A stretch of DNA of 54,134 nt. Source: Rhizobium sp. Q54. GTDB lineage: Bacteria > Pseudomonadota > Alphaproteobacteria > Rickettsiales > UBA1997. Where the stretch lies: assembly GCA_945871805.1 (NCBI GenBank), contig CAMBXE010000006.1, forward strand, positions 1 through 54,134, written 5' to 3'. Under the pieces are notes generated by a model, which was given only the letters and a program-made list of their open reading frames with translations, made no database searches and was not told the DNA's origin. Shown piece after piece: positions 1 to 8,917 of this stretch; positions within the stretch are counted from its first letter, which is position 1, and every line of letters starts with the position of its first letter. The position numbers were made by a program, and so were the translations under genes.

Positions 1-2765
1 TCGTCCATAAAAACATAAAGCAGATACATAACCAGCGCACCTTTGAGCATGGTTAAAATTCTTTCCTTAGGGTTTTCACTGAACAAATTTGTGAGCATCG
101 GCAAGGCAACGCCGATCATCTCGAAGGCGTGCCACTGATTGAATCCTTGAAAATTTAGCAGGCAGGCCACGCTGTCATCGAGTGGATTTATGATTTCTCG
201 GTGTAGCTCTTTTGTACATTCCGGCTCTTGATCGCCGACGTAAGGCACGACAGCACCATCGGCAGAATCTACGCAGACCTTATTGCAAGACATGGTTTTA
301 GTCGGAGCGGTGCCGTGAAAAGTGGCGCTGCCGATTAAGGTTTGGTCCATAACCATTATAAAAACAGCGACATAGGCGAAGAGGATCATCGGCTGCAAAC
401 AGTAGCTCATTAGTCTTCCGAGCCATCCCTCAAAAATACCTTTGGTTTTCTCGAACATGCCGCAGGGGATGATTAACGGCGAAACAAATACGAGTAGGAT
501 AATCGCCGCCGCCGATGAGATAAAAATATGCAGCGCCCGGATTCCCAGCGAGACCAAAAAGAAACCAAAAATCATCACCGACATCGCAAAATAAATTCCG
601 ATCGGGCCGATGAGCCAGGCGGCAAACACCATCGAGGCAATATTGGCGTTAGTCATCTGCGGACCGAAGCCGAGATAGCGCATCATTTTGCAATCAATCG
701 TGTCCCAGATTGCCAAATATTCTTTGCCGGCCGGATAAATTGACACGACTTCCTGCGTTCCATCTGAAAGCGAAACTTTGCCGAACTGACAGCCATCGCG
801 CTGCAGCGGATCTTTCATGGTTTCAATCTTGAAAAGCATGTTGGCGAAGACCATCGAAGAGTCGTAAAATCCGCGGAAGAAAATATCCTGCCAGGCTGTG
901 CCAACACAGAAATACATCACGAGCGCGATCTTGAAGATGAAGACCAAAATACTTTTTTTATCGCCGAGATTCGCCTTGCCGATCAGGATGTTTATTCCGT
1001 AAAACACGACAGCTAAAGTAATGCCCATCTTGATCACCAAGCGCATCACGTCCTGCACTTGCTGGAAGAATGATCTATCCTTAACTTTGTAACCTTTTCG
1101 GTAAGTTAGGTCGCCATTGGTTTTGGCGTAAAGGCCGCTAGAGCAGGTGCCATCAGCATTTGGATATTCATCGTAAGTCAGACATTTGCTGTGCCCGGCG
1201 CGATTATAAAAAAGATTCTCCAGGCTTTCTTTAATGCATTGAGCAATCGGCGCGGTGAAGTGGGTTTGTTTGCCCATAACAACCCCGGTATTGAACCCGG
1301 TATTATTTTGCGAATCGCCGACGAAATCGAGACAAGCCTGCGCGAAATAAGGCGAGCCTAAACCGCTTTGGTAAGGAGATGGCTCCATCGCAGTTTTGGC
1401 GCAGTGGACTAGATACTGGCAATAATTTTTACATTTGCCGGCTTTCTCGTTGTAGGTGCAATCAGCATTTCTGACTTCGCTATTGGACTCGCAGTTACCG
1501 GCATCAATTTGCTCTTGGGTGATTATCGTCCATCTATTTTCGCTGCTACTCCATTTACCGTCGCGATAAAAATCACAATAATCTGAGCCGCCGCCAATGT
1601 TAAAATTATACGGGCAAAGGCTGTAGGTTTTGGCGCAAAGTAAACGCCCTTCGCTATCCGCAGACTCTGTTTCAAAGCGAACGCCACCATTTTCAATGTG
1701 AGCTTGCGAGACGCCGGTAGTTTTGTCGACGTAACCCGGAAGCATCATCTTACATTGCTCATTTTTTTTGCAGAAAGTTGGGGTGTTTCTCTTCTGTGCC
1801 CAATGAGTTCGATCATCAGGAACGTCAATACTATCTGCAGCCTTGGTATCGACGGCTGCAATGTTGGTGTAATCAAGGCACATAAAATTTTGACTACGAT
1901 TGAGACAGCATTCGTAGGCGGTCTTCATGTCGCTCAAATTAACGTCAGTATTAGCAGTCTTGCCGCCAGGTAATACGAGGTATTGTTTGCAATTATAATT
2001 TCCTGCCTCGGTGCCTTTTAGGTAATATTTTTGTTTCGGATAATTACCCCATTTGTCCTTACTGCCAACCCCTTTTGTTGGATCGTAACAGGTGGGTCCT
2101 GTGTAAGGATTATCTTCATATTCCACTCCGTTATAAAACCATTCACGGTATGGTTGGTTTGCAGAATTCAAGCCGGTGGAGCTGGTATTTTTAAGTCTGA
2201 TGTATTCATCAATTTGGCCCTGAACCCGGGCTTTGTGGTCCTCTGCGCTAAAATCATATTGATTCACATTGGGCTTCATCCAATTAGCGCCGCAGACAAA
2301 AGTCTCTTCAAACACGGTCGTGGCTATCCCGTATTGAATACCTAAAAACACCAAAAAGGAACTCATCGCGACACCAACAGAAGCAAGCGCGGTGCAACAT
2401 GCTGAATTGCCAGAAGCGCACTTAGGCGTGCATGCAGCGACATCTATAAGGTCCATAAATATCGACGGAGTGACTCTTATCGGAGTATTATTTTTGCAGT
2501 ACGAATTCATGGCAACTATCGCGATCTTAACAGCTGCGTACGCACCAAGAACAACGCCCAAACAAACTTCATTGGTCATCACAAATTCCACATCTTTCCC
2601 GCCAGAAGTTGGATCAAATTCCAAGCCTTCAACCGCGCCGTTAGCGGCGCTGCAAGTGCGCTCTCTGCCTATTCCGGTTGCAATATCCGCGTAAGAATCT
2701 TTCGGCACCAAAATCGTGAGCAGAAAAACAAAAATGAAAAATAATTTACAGATATTCCGAATCAT
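1..2765 (-). CDS. virB6: VirB6/TrbL-family type IV secretion channel protein, 3' end outside window
   Basis: An open frame on the minus strand starts at the ATG at 2765 and stays open to the left edge, giving about 921 codons with no stop. The start overlaps the virB4 stop (ATGA), so the two are translationally coupled. The product has a hydrophobic N-terminus (about residues 5-25), then a long extracytoplasmic stretch (about 90-550) very rich in cysteine, then several membrane segments from about residue 565 typical of VirB6. VirB6 is the polytopic inner-membrane channel of type IV secretion systems. The usual family length is about 300 residues; Rickettsiales are known for oversized VirB6 paralogues, often in tandem, so more copies may follow to the left. 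The family call is firm; the exact paralogue is not. Confidence 0.82.
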   Translation of the reverse strand, partial: MIRNICKLFFIFVFLLTILVPKDSYADIATGIGRERTCSAANGAVEGLEFDPTSGGKDVEFVMTNEVCLGVVLGAYAAVKIAIVAMNSYCKNNTPIRVTPSIFMDLIDVAACTPKCASGNSACCTALASVGVAMSSFLVFLGIQYGIATTVFEETFVCGANWMKPNVNQYDFSAEDHKARVQGQIDEYIRLKNTSSTGLNSANQPYREWFYNGVEYEDNPYTGPTCYDPTKGVGSKDKWGNYPKQKYYLKGTEAGNYNCKQYLVLPGGKTANTDVNLSDMKTAYECCLNRSQNFMCLDYTNIAAVDTKAADSIDVPDDRTHWAQKRNTPTFCKKNEQCKMMLPGYVDKTTGVSQAHIENGGVRFETESADSEGRLLCAKTYSLCPYNFNIGGGSDYCDFYRDGKWSSSENRWTIITQEQIDAGNCESNSEVRNADCTYNEKAGKCKNYCQYLVHCAKTAMEPSPYQSGLGSPYFAQACLDFVGDSQNNTGFNTGVVMGKQTHFTAPIAQCIKESLENLFYNRAGHSKCLTYDEYPNADGTCSSGLYAKTNGDLTYRKGYKVKDRSFFQQVQDVMRLVIKMGITLAVVFYGINILIGKANLGDKKSILVFIFKIALVMYFCVGTAWQDIFFRGFYDSSMVFANMLFKIETMKDPLQRDGCQFGKVSLSDGTQEVVSIYPAGKEYLAIWDTIDCKMMRYLGFGPQMTNANIASMVFAAWLIGPIGIYFAMSVMIFGFFLVSLGIRALHIFISSAAAIILLVFVSPLIIPCGMFEKTKGIFEGWLGRLMSYCLQPMILFAYVAVFIMVMDQTLIGSATFHGTAPTKTMSCNKVCVDSADGAVVPYVGDQEPECTKELHREIINPLDDSVACLLNFQGFNQWHAFEMIGVALPMLTNLFSENPKERILTMLKGALVMYLLYVFMD

Positions 2766-5149
2766 TTCTTGCCAGATCTTTCGTAGTAAAGAGGCAGCCA
2801 ATCATCCGGATCTTCTCCGACTTCGCTGATGATTTCATCAAGCATCACGATCGTTTCAGCGCGAGCAGAAAGAACCCTCACCACTTCATCCATTCCACTT
2901 AAATCAACGCGCGCGATCACGCCATCACTATCTTGTTTAACCAGAAAAAATCTGCTCGAAGGATCTGTAGTTTTCACCAAGTTAAACTCGCGCTCTGAAA
3001 GCATAAAAACTTCACGATAAACAATAGTCGCCTTGAGGTTCGGCAGGAAAATTTGCGTCGCGGTTTGTTGTACGAGAGTATCGGAAATACTGCTCTTCGC
3101 CGCATCTTCCACCGATTGAGTCGCGAAAACCACGAAGGTGTTAAGTTTTCTTAATACCTTCAGCCAATCTTTAATTTTCGGCGCAAAAACTGGATTGCCG
3201 ATCAGCGCCCAAGCTTCGTCGAGCACGATCATTGTTGGTTCGCCGTGCAACGAGTTTTGGATGCGGTGGAAGAGGTAAAGTAGCACCGGCGCAATCGCCA
3301 TTTTATCGCCCAAAATATGCCCCATCTCAATGCCAAAAACGCGCGAAGAATCGAAGTCGATTAGATCAACTTCATTGTCGAAAAGTTTTGCATGCGAACC
3401 TGTTGTGTGCCACATCGCTAAGCGATTCGCCAAAGTTCCTGGGCCACCTATTCCCATGAATGGCGCAATGTTGCGCATTCTTCTTTGTTCTTGCGGCAAT
3501 TTGTAATTTCCGTTCACCGCTTCGTTAATGCGCTCAACTTCATGTGCGGGCAAAATAGCGCCGTCCAGGCTCACCAGAGACTTCATGAACTCGATAAGAA
3601 ATGAGCGATTTTCGCTAGTGTCGACAAGTTGAAATGGATTGAAGCCAGAAGTTCTTGATGCATCAGGATGCATGTAACGGCCGCGAATCGCGCGCACAAA
3701 GATTTCCGCGCCACGATCCTTGTCGAAGAAAAATAATCTCCCCTGAAATTTTTGTGCCTGCGCGCAGAGGAAAGTTAATAAGACAGTTTTACCGGCGCCA
3801 GTCGGGCCAATGATCATCGTGTGTCCGACATCGCGAACGTGAAAACTGAAGAAATAAGGCGTTCCCGAAACCGTGTTTAAAACAGTTACGGCATCACCCC
3901 AATGATTTCTTTTTCGCTTGCCCGAAGGATAATTGTGGAAGGAGGCAAAGGCGGCAATGTTGAGAGTATTAACCGTACTGCGTCGCGCCATGAATTCTTG
4001 ATTGCACGGAAGCTGCGCCCAAAAAGCCGGCTCCATATTCATGCGCTCGCGCACGCCAATAATTCCAGAATTTGAAAGTTCGACTACGGCCAAAGAAAGC
4101 GCGCTTTCCAGCGCCTTTGGAGACTCTTCAACACAGAGGATTGTCATGTGATGCATGCCGAAACCGAACTCGCCACTCATTGCAGAATCGAGTGCTTGGT
4201 CAATATCACGAATTTGTGAAACCGCGACGTCTTCAGATTGCACGAGACGACGTTGTTGCAACTGCATCGAACTAATCGCCACCATGCGATTAATGAAAGT
4301 GAATGACTGGCTAATCACCATTTCAAAAGGCATCTGCATGAATCCATCGAAAACTCCGGCATGCGTCGAAGGCCGGTATTCCTTGATCGCGACTAGACCC
4401 GCATATTTTACTCCAGTCGCGTGATGCACTTCGATCGATTTCTTGCCGAAGAAAAGTCGGTTGATTGGCAGGTGATGAGAGATTTCGCCAAGGGGCACCG
4501 TCATTGGCTGCGCACTTCCGCAATTCACAATTCTCGCTAAAAATTCGAGTAACTCCGAAGTAACTCCGCCTTCATTTTCTACCAGGTCAAGCAAGTGCGC
4601 GCCGTAATTTCCAAAGCCATTTAACACGCGTTCAGTCATTTCATCGAGCTCGTCAAAAGCCTCGCGCATGTAGTTTTCCCACGAAGTTTTATCCGCACTG
4701 TGCTGCAATTTTTTCGCCATGTGCTCGATCATTGCAGCGCCAGAAGAATCTGCGCCGCGAGTGATGGTGAGGTAATGTTCGTTGACGAAACATTTAGTAT
4801 CTGAGTGCTTCGCCATCCACTCTGCATTAACGCGCTGCGAAAAAATTTCCGGCATTTCTCCATCTGGAAACCCTTTTTCTTTGCGTCGGATTGTGTGGAA
4901 ATAAAGCGAGAAGCCGCCCGCCGCCATGCCTTTTAGCAAGTTATTTCTGGAGGCTTTTTTGAGATCAACATCGATGTCATCCGCAGTTTCAAAGGCGAAA
5001 CCCTTAATCTTTACCACCCGCACCAACTCTTCCTTATAGGTCAAAATCGTGCTCGAATTCCAGTGGCATTTGTAAGGAATAAAATGCGCCGCAGAAACTT
5101 CTTTCTTGGCAATGTGTTCCTTCGCTGGTTTGAGGGTTCTTAGGCGCAT
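2762..5149 (-). CDS. virB4: VirB4 type IV secretion ATPase (canonical copy)
   Basis: This 795-residue protein is a VirB4/TrbE-type ATPase that energises pilus assembly and substrate transfer at the inner membrane. The CagE/TrbE/VirB N-terminal domain covers about residues 1-400. The Walker A motif GPTGAGKT lies near residue 446 and an intact Walker B (MIVLDEAW) near 639. The length is normal for the family. The gene is immediately upstream of virB6 and overlaps it by 4 bp, matching the virB3-virB4-virB6 order of Rickettsiales islands, but no virB3 is seen in the 280 bp upstream. Compare the second VirB4 at 12816-15281, which has an altered Walker B. Confidence 0.93.
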   Translation of the reverse strand: MRLRTLKPAKEHIAKKEVSAAHFIPYKCHWNSSTILTYKEELVRVVKIKGFAFETADDIDVDLKKASRNNLLKGMAAGGFSLYFHTIRRKEKGFPDGEMPEIFSQRVNAEWMAKHSDTKCFVNEHYLTITRGADSSGAAMIEHMAKKLQHSADKTSWENYMREAFDELDEMTERVLNGFGNYGAHLLDLVENEGGVTSELLEFLARIVNCGSAQPMTVPLGEISHHLPINRLFFGKKSIEVHHATGVKYAGLVAIKEYRPSTHAGVFDGFMQMPFEMVISQSFTFINRMVAISSMQLQQRRLVQSEDVAVSQIRDIDQALDSAMSGEFGFGMHHMTILCVEESPKALESALSLAVVELSNSGIIGVRERMNMEPAFWAQLPCNQEFMARRSTVNTLNIAAFASFHNYPSGKRKRNHWGDAVTVLNTVSGTPYFFSFHVRDVGHTMIIGPTGAGKTVLLTFLCAQAQKFQGRLFFFDKDRGAEIFVRAIRGRYMHPDASRTSGFNPFQLVDTSENRSFLIEFMKSLVSLDGAILPAHEVERINEAVNGNYKLPQEQRRMRNIAPFMGIGGPGTLANRLAMWHTTGSHAKLFDNEVDLIDFDSSRVFGIEMGHILGDKMAIAPVLLYLFHRIQNSLHGEPTMIVLDEAWALIGNPVFAPKIKDWLKVLRKLNTFVVFATQSVEDAAKSSISDTLVQQTATQIFLPNLKATIVYREVFMLSEREFNLVKTTDPSSRFFLVKQDSDGVIARVDLSGMDEVVRVLSARAETIVMLDEIISEVGEDPDDWLPLYYERSGKK

Positions 5150-5238
5150 TAAAAATTTATGATTTTTTGTAGGTGGTGCGTCGTAAATCGTAAGTCATAG
5201 CTGACAATATTTTTTTCTCATCTCCTTCATCCCTCTTC

Positions 5239-5346
5239 TGTCACCCCGGCGCATGCCGGGGTCCATCTCGTCACAAATATTTTGAAAAATGAGAAGACAA
5301 AAAATGATACATATCCGCATCGACCCCGTCATAAAGACGGGGTGAC
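5239..5346. repeat. Two short palindromic (REP-like) elements
   Basis: The region upstream of virB4 holds two GC-rich hairpins in AT-rich surroundings. One at about 5243-5262 is a perfect stem (CCCCGGC/GCCGGGG); the second, at about 5326-5345, pairs ACCCCGTC with GACGGGGT. Both carry the gtcaccccg-type flank found in other palindromes of this window. They are probably dispersed REP-like repeats and not regulators of virB4. Confidence 0.6.
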
Positions 5347-5433
5347 AAACAAGAGAGCTTTGTTCGTCCTCGAGATAACAGGAAAAAATTTGAAAAATTA
5401 AATTTCATCAACACGATGCGCGCCTTCAGTGTG

Positions 5434-5508
5434 GCGGAGTAGCTCAGTCGGTAGAGCAACGGGATCATAATCCGTGTGTCGGGGGTTCGATTCCCTCCTC
5501 CGCTACCA
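5434..5508 (+). tRNA. tRNA-Met (CAT anticodon)
   Basis: A full cloverleaf can be drawn. The acceptor stem is ggcggag/ctccgct (with G-T at the terminal pair), the D-arm is gctc...gagc, the anticodon loop atcataa gives CAT, the T-loop is ttcgatt, and CCA is encoded. The sequence resembles alphaproteobacterial elongator tRNA-Met more than initiator or the Ile-CAT tRNA, but this was judged by eye. Confidence 0.9.
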
Positions 5509-5597
5509 ATTTAAAAATTTTTGTGACCAAAATTTTTAGTTCAAGTTGAGTCCTTCGGGGTAAGGGCGGCCTTTCCCACTCCGCACAGATTTTTTAT

Positions 5598-5900
5598 TTA
5601 CGACCCTCATCAGCAGATTTACCGCCACCTTTACGCGAAGGATATCTCTCAGCAAACGTCTCAGCTTTTTTTCCGCCCTCTCGAGCTTGCCCCTCTTCAA
5701 AACCAAGGCGATCCAACAATTCTTTTTTCAGACAAGGTTTTTCTGCGCCCCGTCTCCGCCCGCTGAATTGGGCACCAAATCAAGAAACGTCGGCCTACCA
5801 TTTTTAGAATTTTCAATGGCGTGATCACGGCGCACTCGAAAGTTCTCATCTTGGTTCCCTCATCGGTTAGGTCGGCTTTTTCTCTAAAATTAAAAAATTA
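5598..5900 (-). pseudogene. Decayed duplicate of the P-loop kinase-like gene at 6266-7450
   Basis: Read on the minus strand, this stretch matches two separated pieces of the intact neighbour. One piece corresponds to FREKADLTHEG and the bases just after it, now out of frame. The other corresponds to the C-terminus: LGFE-GQ, then a basic tail containing TFAERYPSRKGG and a stop at 5598. The middle of the gene and its P-loop region are missing. It is preceded by the same kind of palindromic element (5925-5983) that precedes the intact gene (7491-7570), so gene and element were probably duplicated together. The basic tail is the best preserved part. Confidence 0.8.
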
Positions 5901-5924
5901 ACCGCTGGTTGAGCTTTTAGCGCT

Positions 5925-5983
5925 GGTCGAGCGGAGTCGAGACCTCGTGAATAAGACTCTAGAGGTCTCGACTTCGCTCGACC
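5925..5983. repeat. Long palindromic element (gtcgagcggagtcga family)
   Basis: A perfect 22-bp inverted repeat (5925-5946 with 5962-5983) is separated by a 15-bp loop. A diverged member of the same family lies at 7491-7570, upstream of the intact kinase-like gene. A further hairpin of the cccc-gcgg-gggatgac type follows at about 6007-6030. Confidence 0.8.
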
Positions 5984-6175
5984 GACGGATGTGGCTAACC
6001 CTCCTTGATCCCCGCCCTCGCGGGGATGACGGGGAAGAGATCGAGAATAACAACAAGCTAAAAAATAATTTTTTTCTTAGATTTTCGCCACGTGGCGAAA
6101 ATCTCACTCACACCTCACCGCCCCAATAAATAACTGGCACAAAGCCACTTTCACTTCTTCGACACCGCCATTCTA

Positions 6176-6259
6176 AATTCACGTGTTTTAGGCCAAAAAC
6201 CGTGAATTTGACAATTTTTTTCTCTAAATTCACGGTTTTTGGCCTAAAACACGTGAATT
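6176..6259. repeat. Perfect 34-bp inverted repeat with a 16-bp spacer
   Basis: Bases 6176-6209 are the exact reverse complement of 6226-6259; the spacer is T-rich. The element lies 6 bp beyond the stop codon of the kinase-like gene at 6266. It is unrelated in sequence to the GC-rich palindromes elsewhere in the window. It could form a very strong hairpin acting as a transcript end or stabiliser, or be a MITE-like insertion. No T-run follows the right-hand side in the usual terminator position for the minus-strand gene. Confidence 0.85.
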
Positions 6260-6265
6260 CAAATT

Positions 6266-7450
6266 TCAGCGCCCACCAACCTCATTACCACTCTTGCCTC
6301 CGCCGCCCTTACGTGACGGATATTTTTCAGCAAATGTTCCGGCTTTTTCTTCGGCAACTTCTGTTTGCTTTTCCGACATTTTTTCTTTCGCCCAGCCACG
6401 AATTTCCTCAGCAATTTTTGCAGTCGCGCCCTCACCAGAATGGTCGTAAACAGCATCCGCCTTCATCTTTGAACCAAGCGCAACTGAAGTTTGGCCATCT
6501 TCAAAACCAAGTTGATTCAACATTTTTTTTCCTTCGCGTAGAGTAGCAAAAACGCCGCTCATTTTTGATTGATGTTCCTCGGTAGCAGCTTCACTCATCT
6601 TGCGAATTTTCACTCCATTTTCATCGCCAAATTTTTCTGCAGCTTGGTAAATGTCAGCTTGACGCAAAGTTCCTACTACCCCTTCAACATCGGCCCCAAA
6701 CAGCGCAGTATATTGTTTTAATGGAAAAATTCCGTCTCTTTGATCGCCAGGATTTCCGCCTGGAGCCAAGGCTTTTTTATTTCGCTCATCCATTCTTTCT
6801 GTTAAATCTTTGGCCGACACATGAACCAAAGCTACGTGAGTTGGACAGTCATAACCGCTCTTGATCAAATGCGCTTTAAAAGCCTCGACGATATCTCTGC
6901 CCGGCACCAAGTCAGAATCCTCTCTCCTCTTTAAAACCGGGGTCATGTCAAGAATCGTTGGAATGCCTTTTTTAGAATTTTCAATGGCGTGATCAAAAGC
7001 TCTTGTATTCTTCCCCTCGTGAGTGAGGTCGGCTTTCTCTCTGAAATTATTCGGATTTTCTTTGGCTAAAGTTTTTAAAATTTCTAATGCCCGTTCGTTG
7101 TAACGACCTTCAGTTTGCGCTAAAAACTCATCACGATTTTTGGTAAATTTTTCATCATCATTCAACTGCAAAATCTTACCAGTTTCTGCATCCTTCACCT
7201 TGCTTAAATACACTCCATCAATGACCTGCCAAGGATCTGGAAAACTATCTTTAATGGCTTCAAATTTTTCGTTACCCTTCAATAAATTTTGGCAGCGCTC
7301 CGTATCATTCTCTGACTCCAAATCTATTCCCCAAGTTTCAAAACCTAAATTTTCCGAAGCCTGATCTTGGTCCTCAATCTCTTCACAAATTGTGCTTTTT
7401 CCGGCGGTCGATGTGCCGAGTAAAAAAATTATCGGAGCTGGTTTTGACAT
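6266..7450 (-). CDS. P-loop kinase / zeta-toxin-like protein with basic C-terminal tail
   Basis: The frame is open to 7567, but the ATG at 7450 is the credible start. It places the P-loop (GTSTAGKS, residues 12-19) right after a hydrophobic strand, as in zeta-toxin and AAA_33-type kinases; the extra upstream codons are palindromic repeat sequence. The product is 394 residues. Apart from the P-loop no domain is recognised with certainty. The region VSAKDLTERMDERNKK looks like a helical lid or substrate segment. The C-terminus is rich in Gly, Lys and Arg (TFAEKYPSRKGGGGKS), is conserved in the decayed copy at 5598, and resembles the tail of the protein at 40369-41619. A type IV secretion substrate is possible, given the nearby virB genes, but unproven. 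Confidence 0.6.
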   Translation of the reverse strand: MSKPAPIIFLLGTSTAGKSTICEEIEDQDQASENLGFETWGIDLESENDTERCQNLLKGNEKFEAIKDSFPDPWQVIDGVYLSKVKDAETGKILQLNDDEKFTKNRDEFLAQTEGRYNERALEILKTLAKENPNNFREKADLTHEGKNTRAFDHAIENSKKGIPTILDMTPVLKRREDSDLVPGRDIVEAFKAHLIKSGYDCPTHVALVHVSAKDLTERMDERNKKALAPGGNPGDQRDGIFPLKQYTALFGADVEGVVGTLRQADIYQAAEKFGDENGVKIRKMSEAATEEHQSKMSGVFATLREGKKMLNQLGFEDGQTSVALGSKMKADAVYDHSGEGATAKIAEEIRGWAKEKMSEKQTEVAEEKAGTFAEKYPSRKGGGGKSGNEVGGR

Positions 7451-7490
7451 GATTTTTATTTTTAAATTAACTGGCGGTCTAGTTGTAGCG

Positions 7491-7570
7491 CTGGTTGAGC
7501 GGAGTCGAAACCAAGCGGATTTGAGGCTCGGTGGCAGGAACCTTCCCTTGGTTTCGATTTCGCTCAAACA
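7491..7570. repeat. Palindromic element between two genes, overlapping the upstream stop
   Basis: Arms at 7491-7515 and 7547-7570 are imperfect inverted repeats of the family seen at 5925-5983. The right arm contains the stop codon (7564) and the last few codons of the ATP-grasp gene, so the element has replaced or extended that protein's C-terminus. Confidence 0.7.
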
Positions 7571-8841
7571 GCGGGTTTTGTAGTTCGGCCGCTAGTGGAA
7601 ATCTCGATTATTCTTTTTGCGATGCCCAATCCTCCTTCGTATTTTTTTTCATCACCCATCGCCTCAGTAATGGGGGCAAGGCCGGGGCAGTGGTGATTAA
7701 TTTCGCCGAGTAAAACTTCGAGATCATTTCCGACTAAAATAAAATCGGCGCCGAGCTCGATTGTGTCGTGATATTTTTCGCGCAATTCGCCGTTCAAAAC
7801 TTGCAGAACTTTTGCGCATTTTTTTTGCAGATCTTTCTGCTCAAATTTTGTGAGATCAGAGATTGGTCGCGGGGTTGATCCGCCGACGATGTAGCCGGTG
7901 GTAAAATCTTCGCTTTCTGCAGCTCGTAAACTTTTTCGGAAGGTGTATCCGACACATTCGAAATCGCCTTTTTCATTTTTAATAATAGTCGCGCGAATGT
8001 CGCCCTGCCTGATTCCTTCGAGAAATGGCTGGGCTAAAATTTGTCCGCGATAAAGCTCTTCGCCGTGTTCGATGCAGGCTTTTTTTACGTCTTTTTCTTC
8101 AGCCAGATCGAGAGCAAAAACTCCGAGCGATTGCGCTAAATCTTTTGGCTTGATCACGACTTTCTTTTTGCCGCCGAGGGAGGAATTTTGATAAATTTTT
8201 TCGTAAGCGTCGCCCATCGACGCAACTGCTTGTGCGTAGTTTTCATCACTCAATTTAAATTCTGCGGTCGGTGTCGCAATGTCAGAAAATTTTTCCAATT
8301 CCTTGTCGTGCAAACCGAGTGGGCAATTAAAAATGTGCCGGGGAAATTGCGCTCTAAAATCACGCAAAACATCTTCGATATTTTTTTCTCCAACAGGTGG
8401 AAACGGCGCTTTCATTGGTTCGAGGCGCTGAATAATTAAATCAAATTCATCATTAGGAATTTTTTGGTTAGTAACGGACTTAAGTTCAGCGTCATCCCGG
8501 CGGAGGCGGGGATCCAGAACGACAGGCTCGGAGTAAATTGTTAACTCGTCCCGGATCCCTGCCTCTGCGGGAATGACGACCGAAAAATCTTGAATCAAAT
8601 CTTTCACTTTTACCTTCGCTACTTCCGGCGAAAAATTTCTGATCTGATGATTAATTTCTGTGTATTTTTTTGTTAAAATTTCCGCCTGTTTCTCATCAAT
8701 TTTTACACAAAAATTTTCAGCAAAATTCCAAACGTAAACATCGGAGGAGCTAGCGGCAGCAAGGATGTAAGCTAGAGTAGTATTTTTGCCCAAAAACATT
8801 TCGGCAAAAGATTCGTTAACTATTACTAAGGTTTTCATCAT
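7564..8841 (-). CDS. Glutathione-synthetase-like ATP-grasp protein
   Basis: The product is about 425 residues from the tandem ATG at 8841/8838. It has a GshB-like N-terminal domain, a conserved NCPLGLHD stretch comparable to the GshB region before the ATP-grasp fold, nucleotide-binding lysines in KKVVIKPKD (about residue 223), and a metal-binding segment ending GEINHHCPG (about 377-385). It probably ligates an amino acid or peptide with ATP; glutathione synthesis is the nearest match, but it is too divergent to name. Residues about 86-118 are encoded by a palindromic repeat inserted in frame. Its 3' end runs into another palindrome. The 5' end is 76 bp from the divergent sucA. Confidence 0.7.
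   Translation of the reverse strand: MMKTLVIVNESFAEMFLGKNTTLAYILAAASSSDVYVWNFAENFCVKIDEKQAEILTKKYTEINHQIRNFSPEVAKVKVKDLIQDFSVVIPAEAGIRDELTIYSEPVVLDPRLRRDDAELKSVTNQKIPNDEFDLIIQRLEPMKAPFPPVGEKNIEDVLRDFRAQFPRHIFNCPLGLHDKELEKFSDIATPTAEFKLSDENYAQAVASMGDAYEKIYQNSSLGGKKKVVIKPKDLAQSLGVFALDLAEEKDVKKACIEHGEELYRGQILAQPFLEGIRQGDIRATIIKNEKGDFECVGYTFRKSLRAAESEDFTTGYIVGGSTPRPISDLTKFEQKDLQKKCAKVLQVLNGELREKYHDTIELGADFILVGNDLEVLLGEINHHCPGLAPITEAMGDEKKYEGGLGIAKRIIEISTSGRTTKPAV
8490..8579. repeat. In-frame palindromic element inside the ATP-grasp gene
   Basis: Inverted arms (gtcatcccggcggaggcgggg and its imperfect complement ending gaatgacg) span about 90 bp. The host frame stays open and reads VIPAEAGIRDE... 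and LDPRLRRDDA, peptides typical of translated repeats of this family. The insertion lies in a region of weak conservation between the N-terminal domain and the RLEPMKAPFPP motif. Confidence 0.82.
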
Positions 8842-8917
8842 TGAAATTAAGTTGCTGAGTCTTTTAGGATGGCCGCTTCCCACATTTTTGTTCTTACGTC
8901 ATTACTTACAAAATAAC

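Noticed and set aside
7451-7567. N-terminal extension of the kinase-like protein
   Set aside because: These codons are palindromic repeat sequence and overlap the end of the upstream gene; the ATG at 7450 places the P-loop normally.
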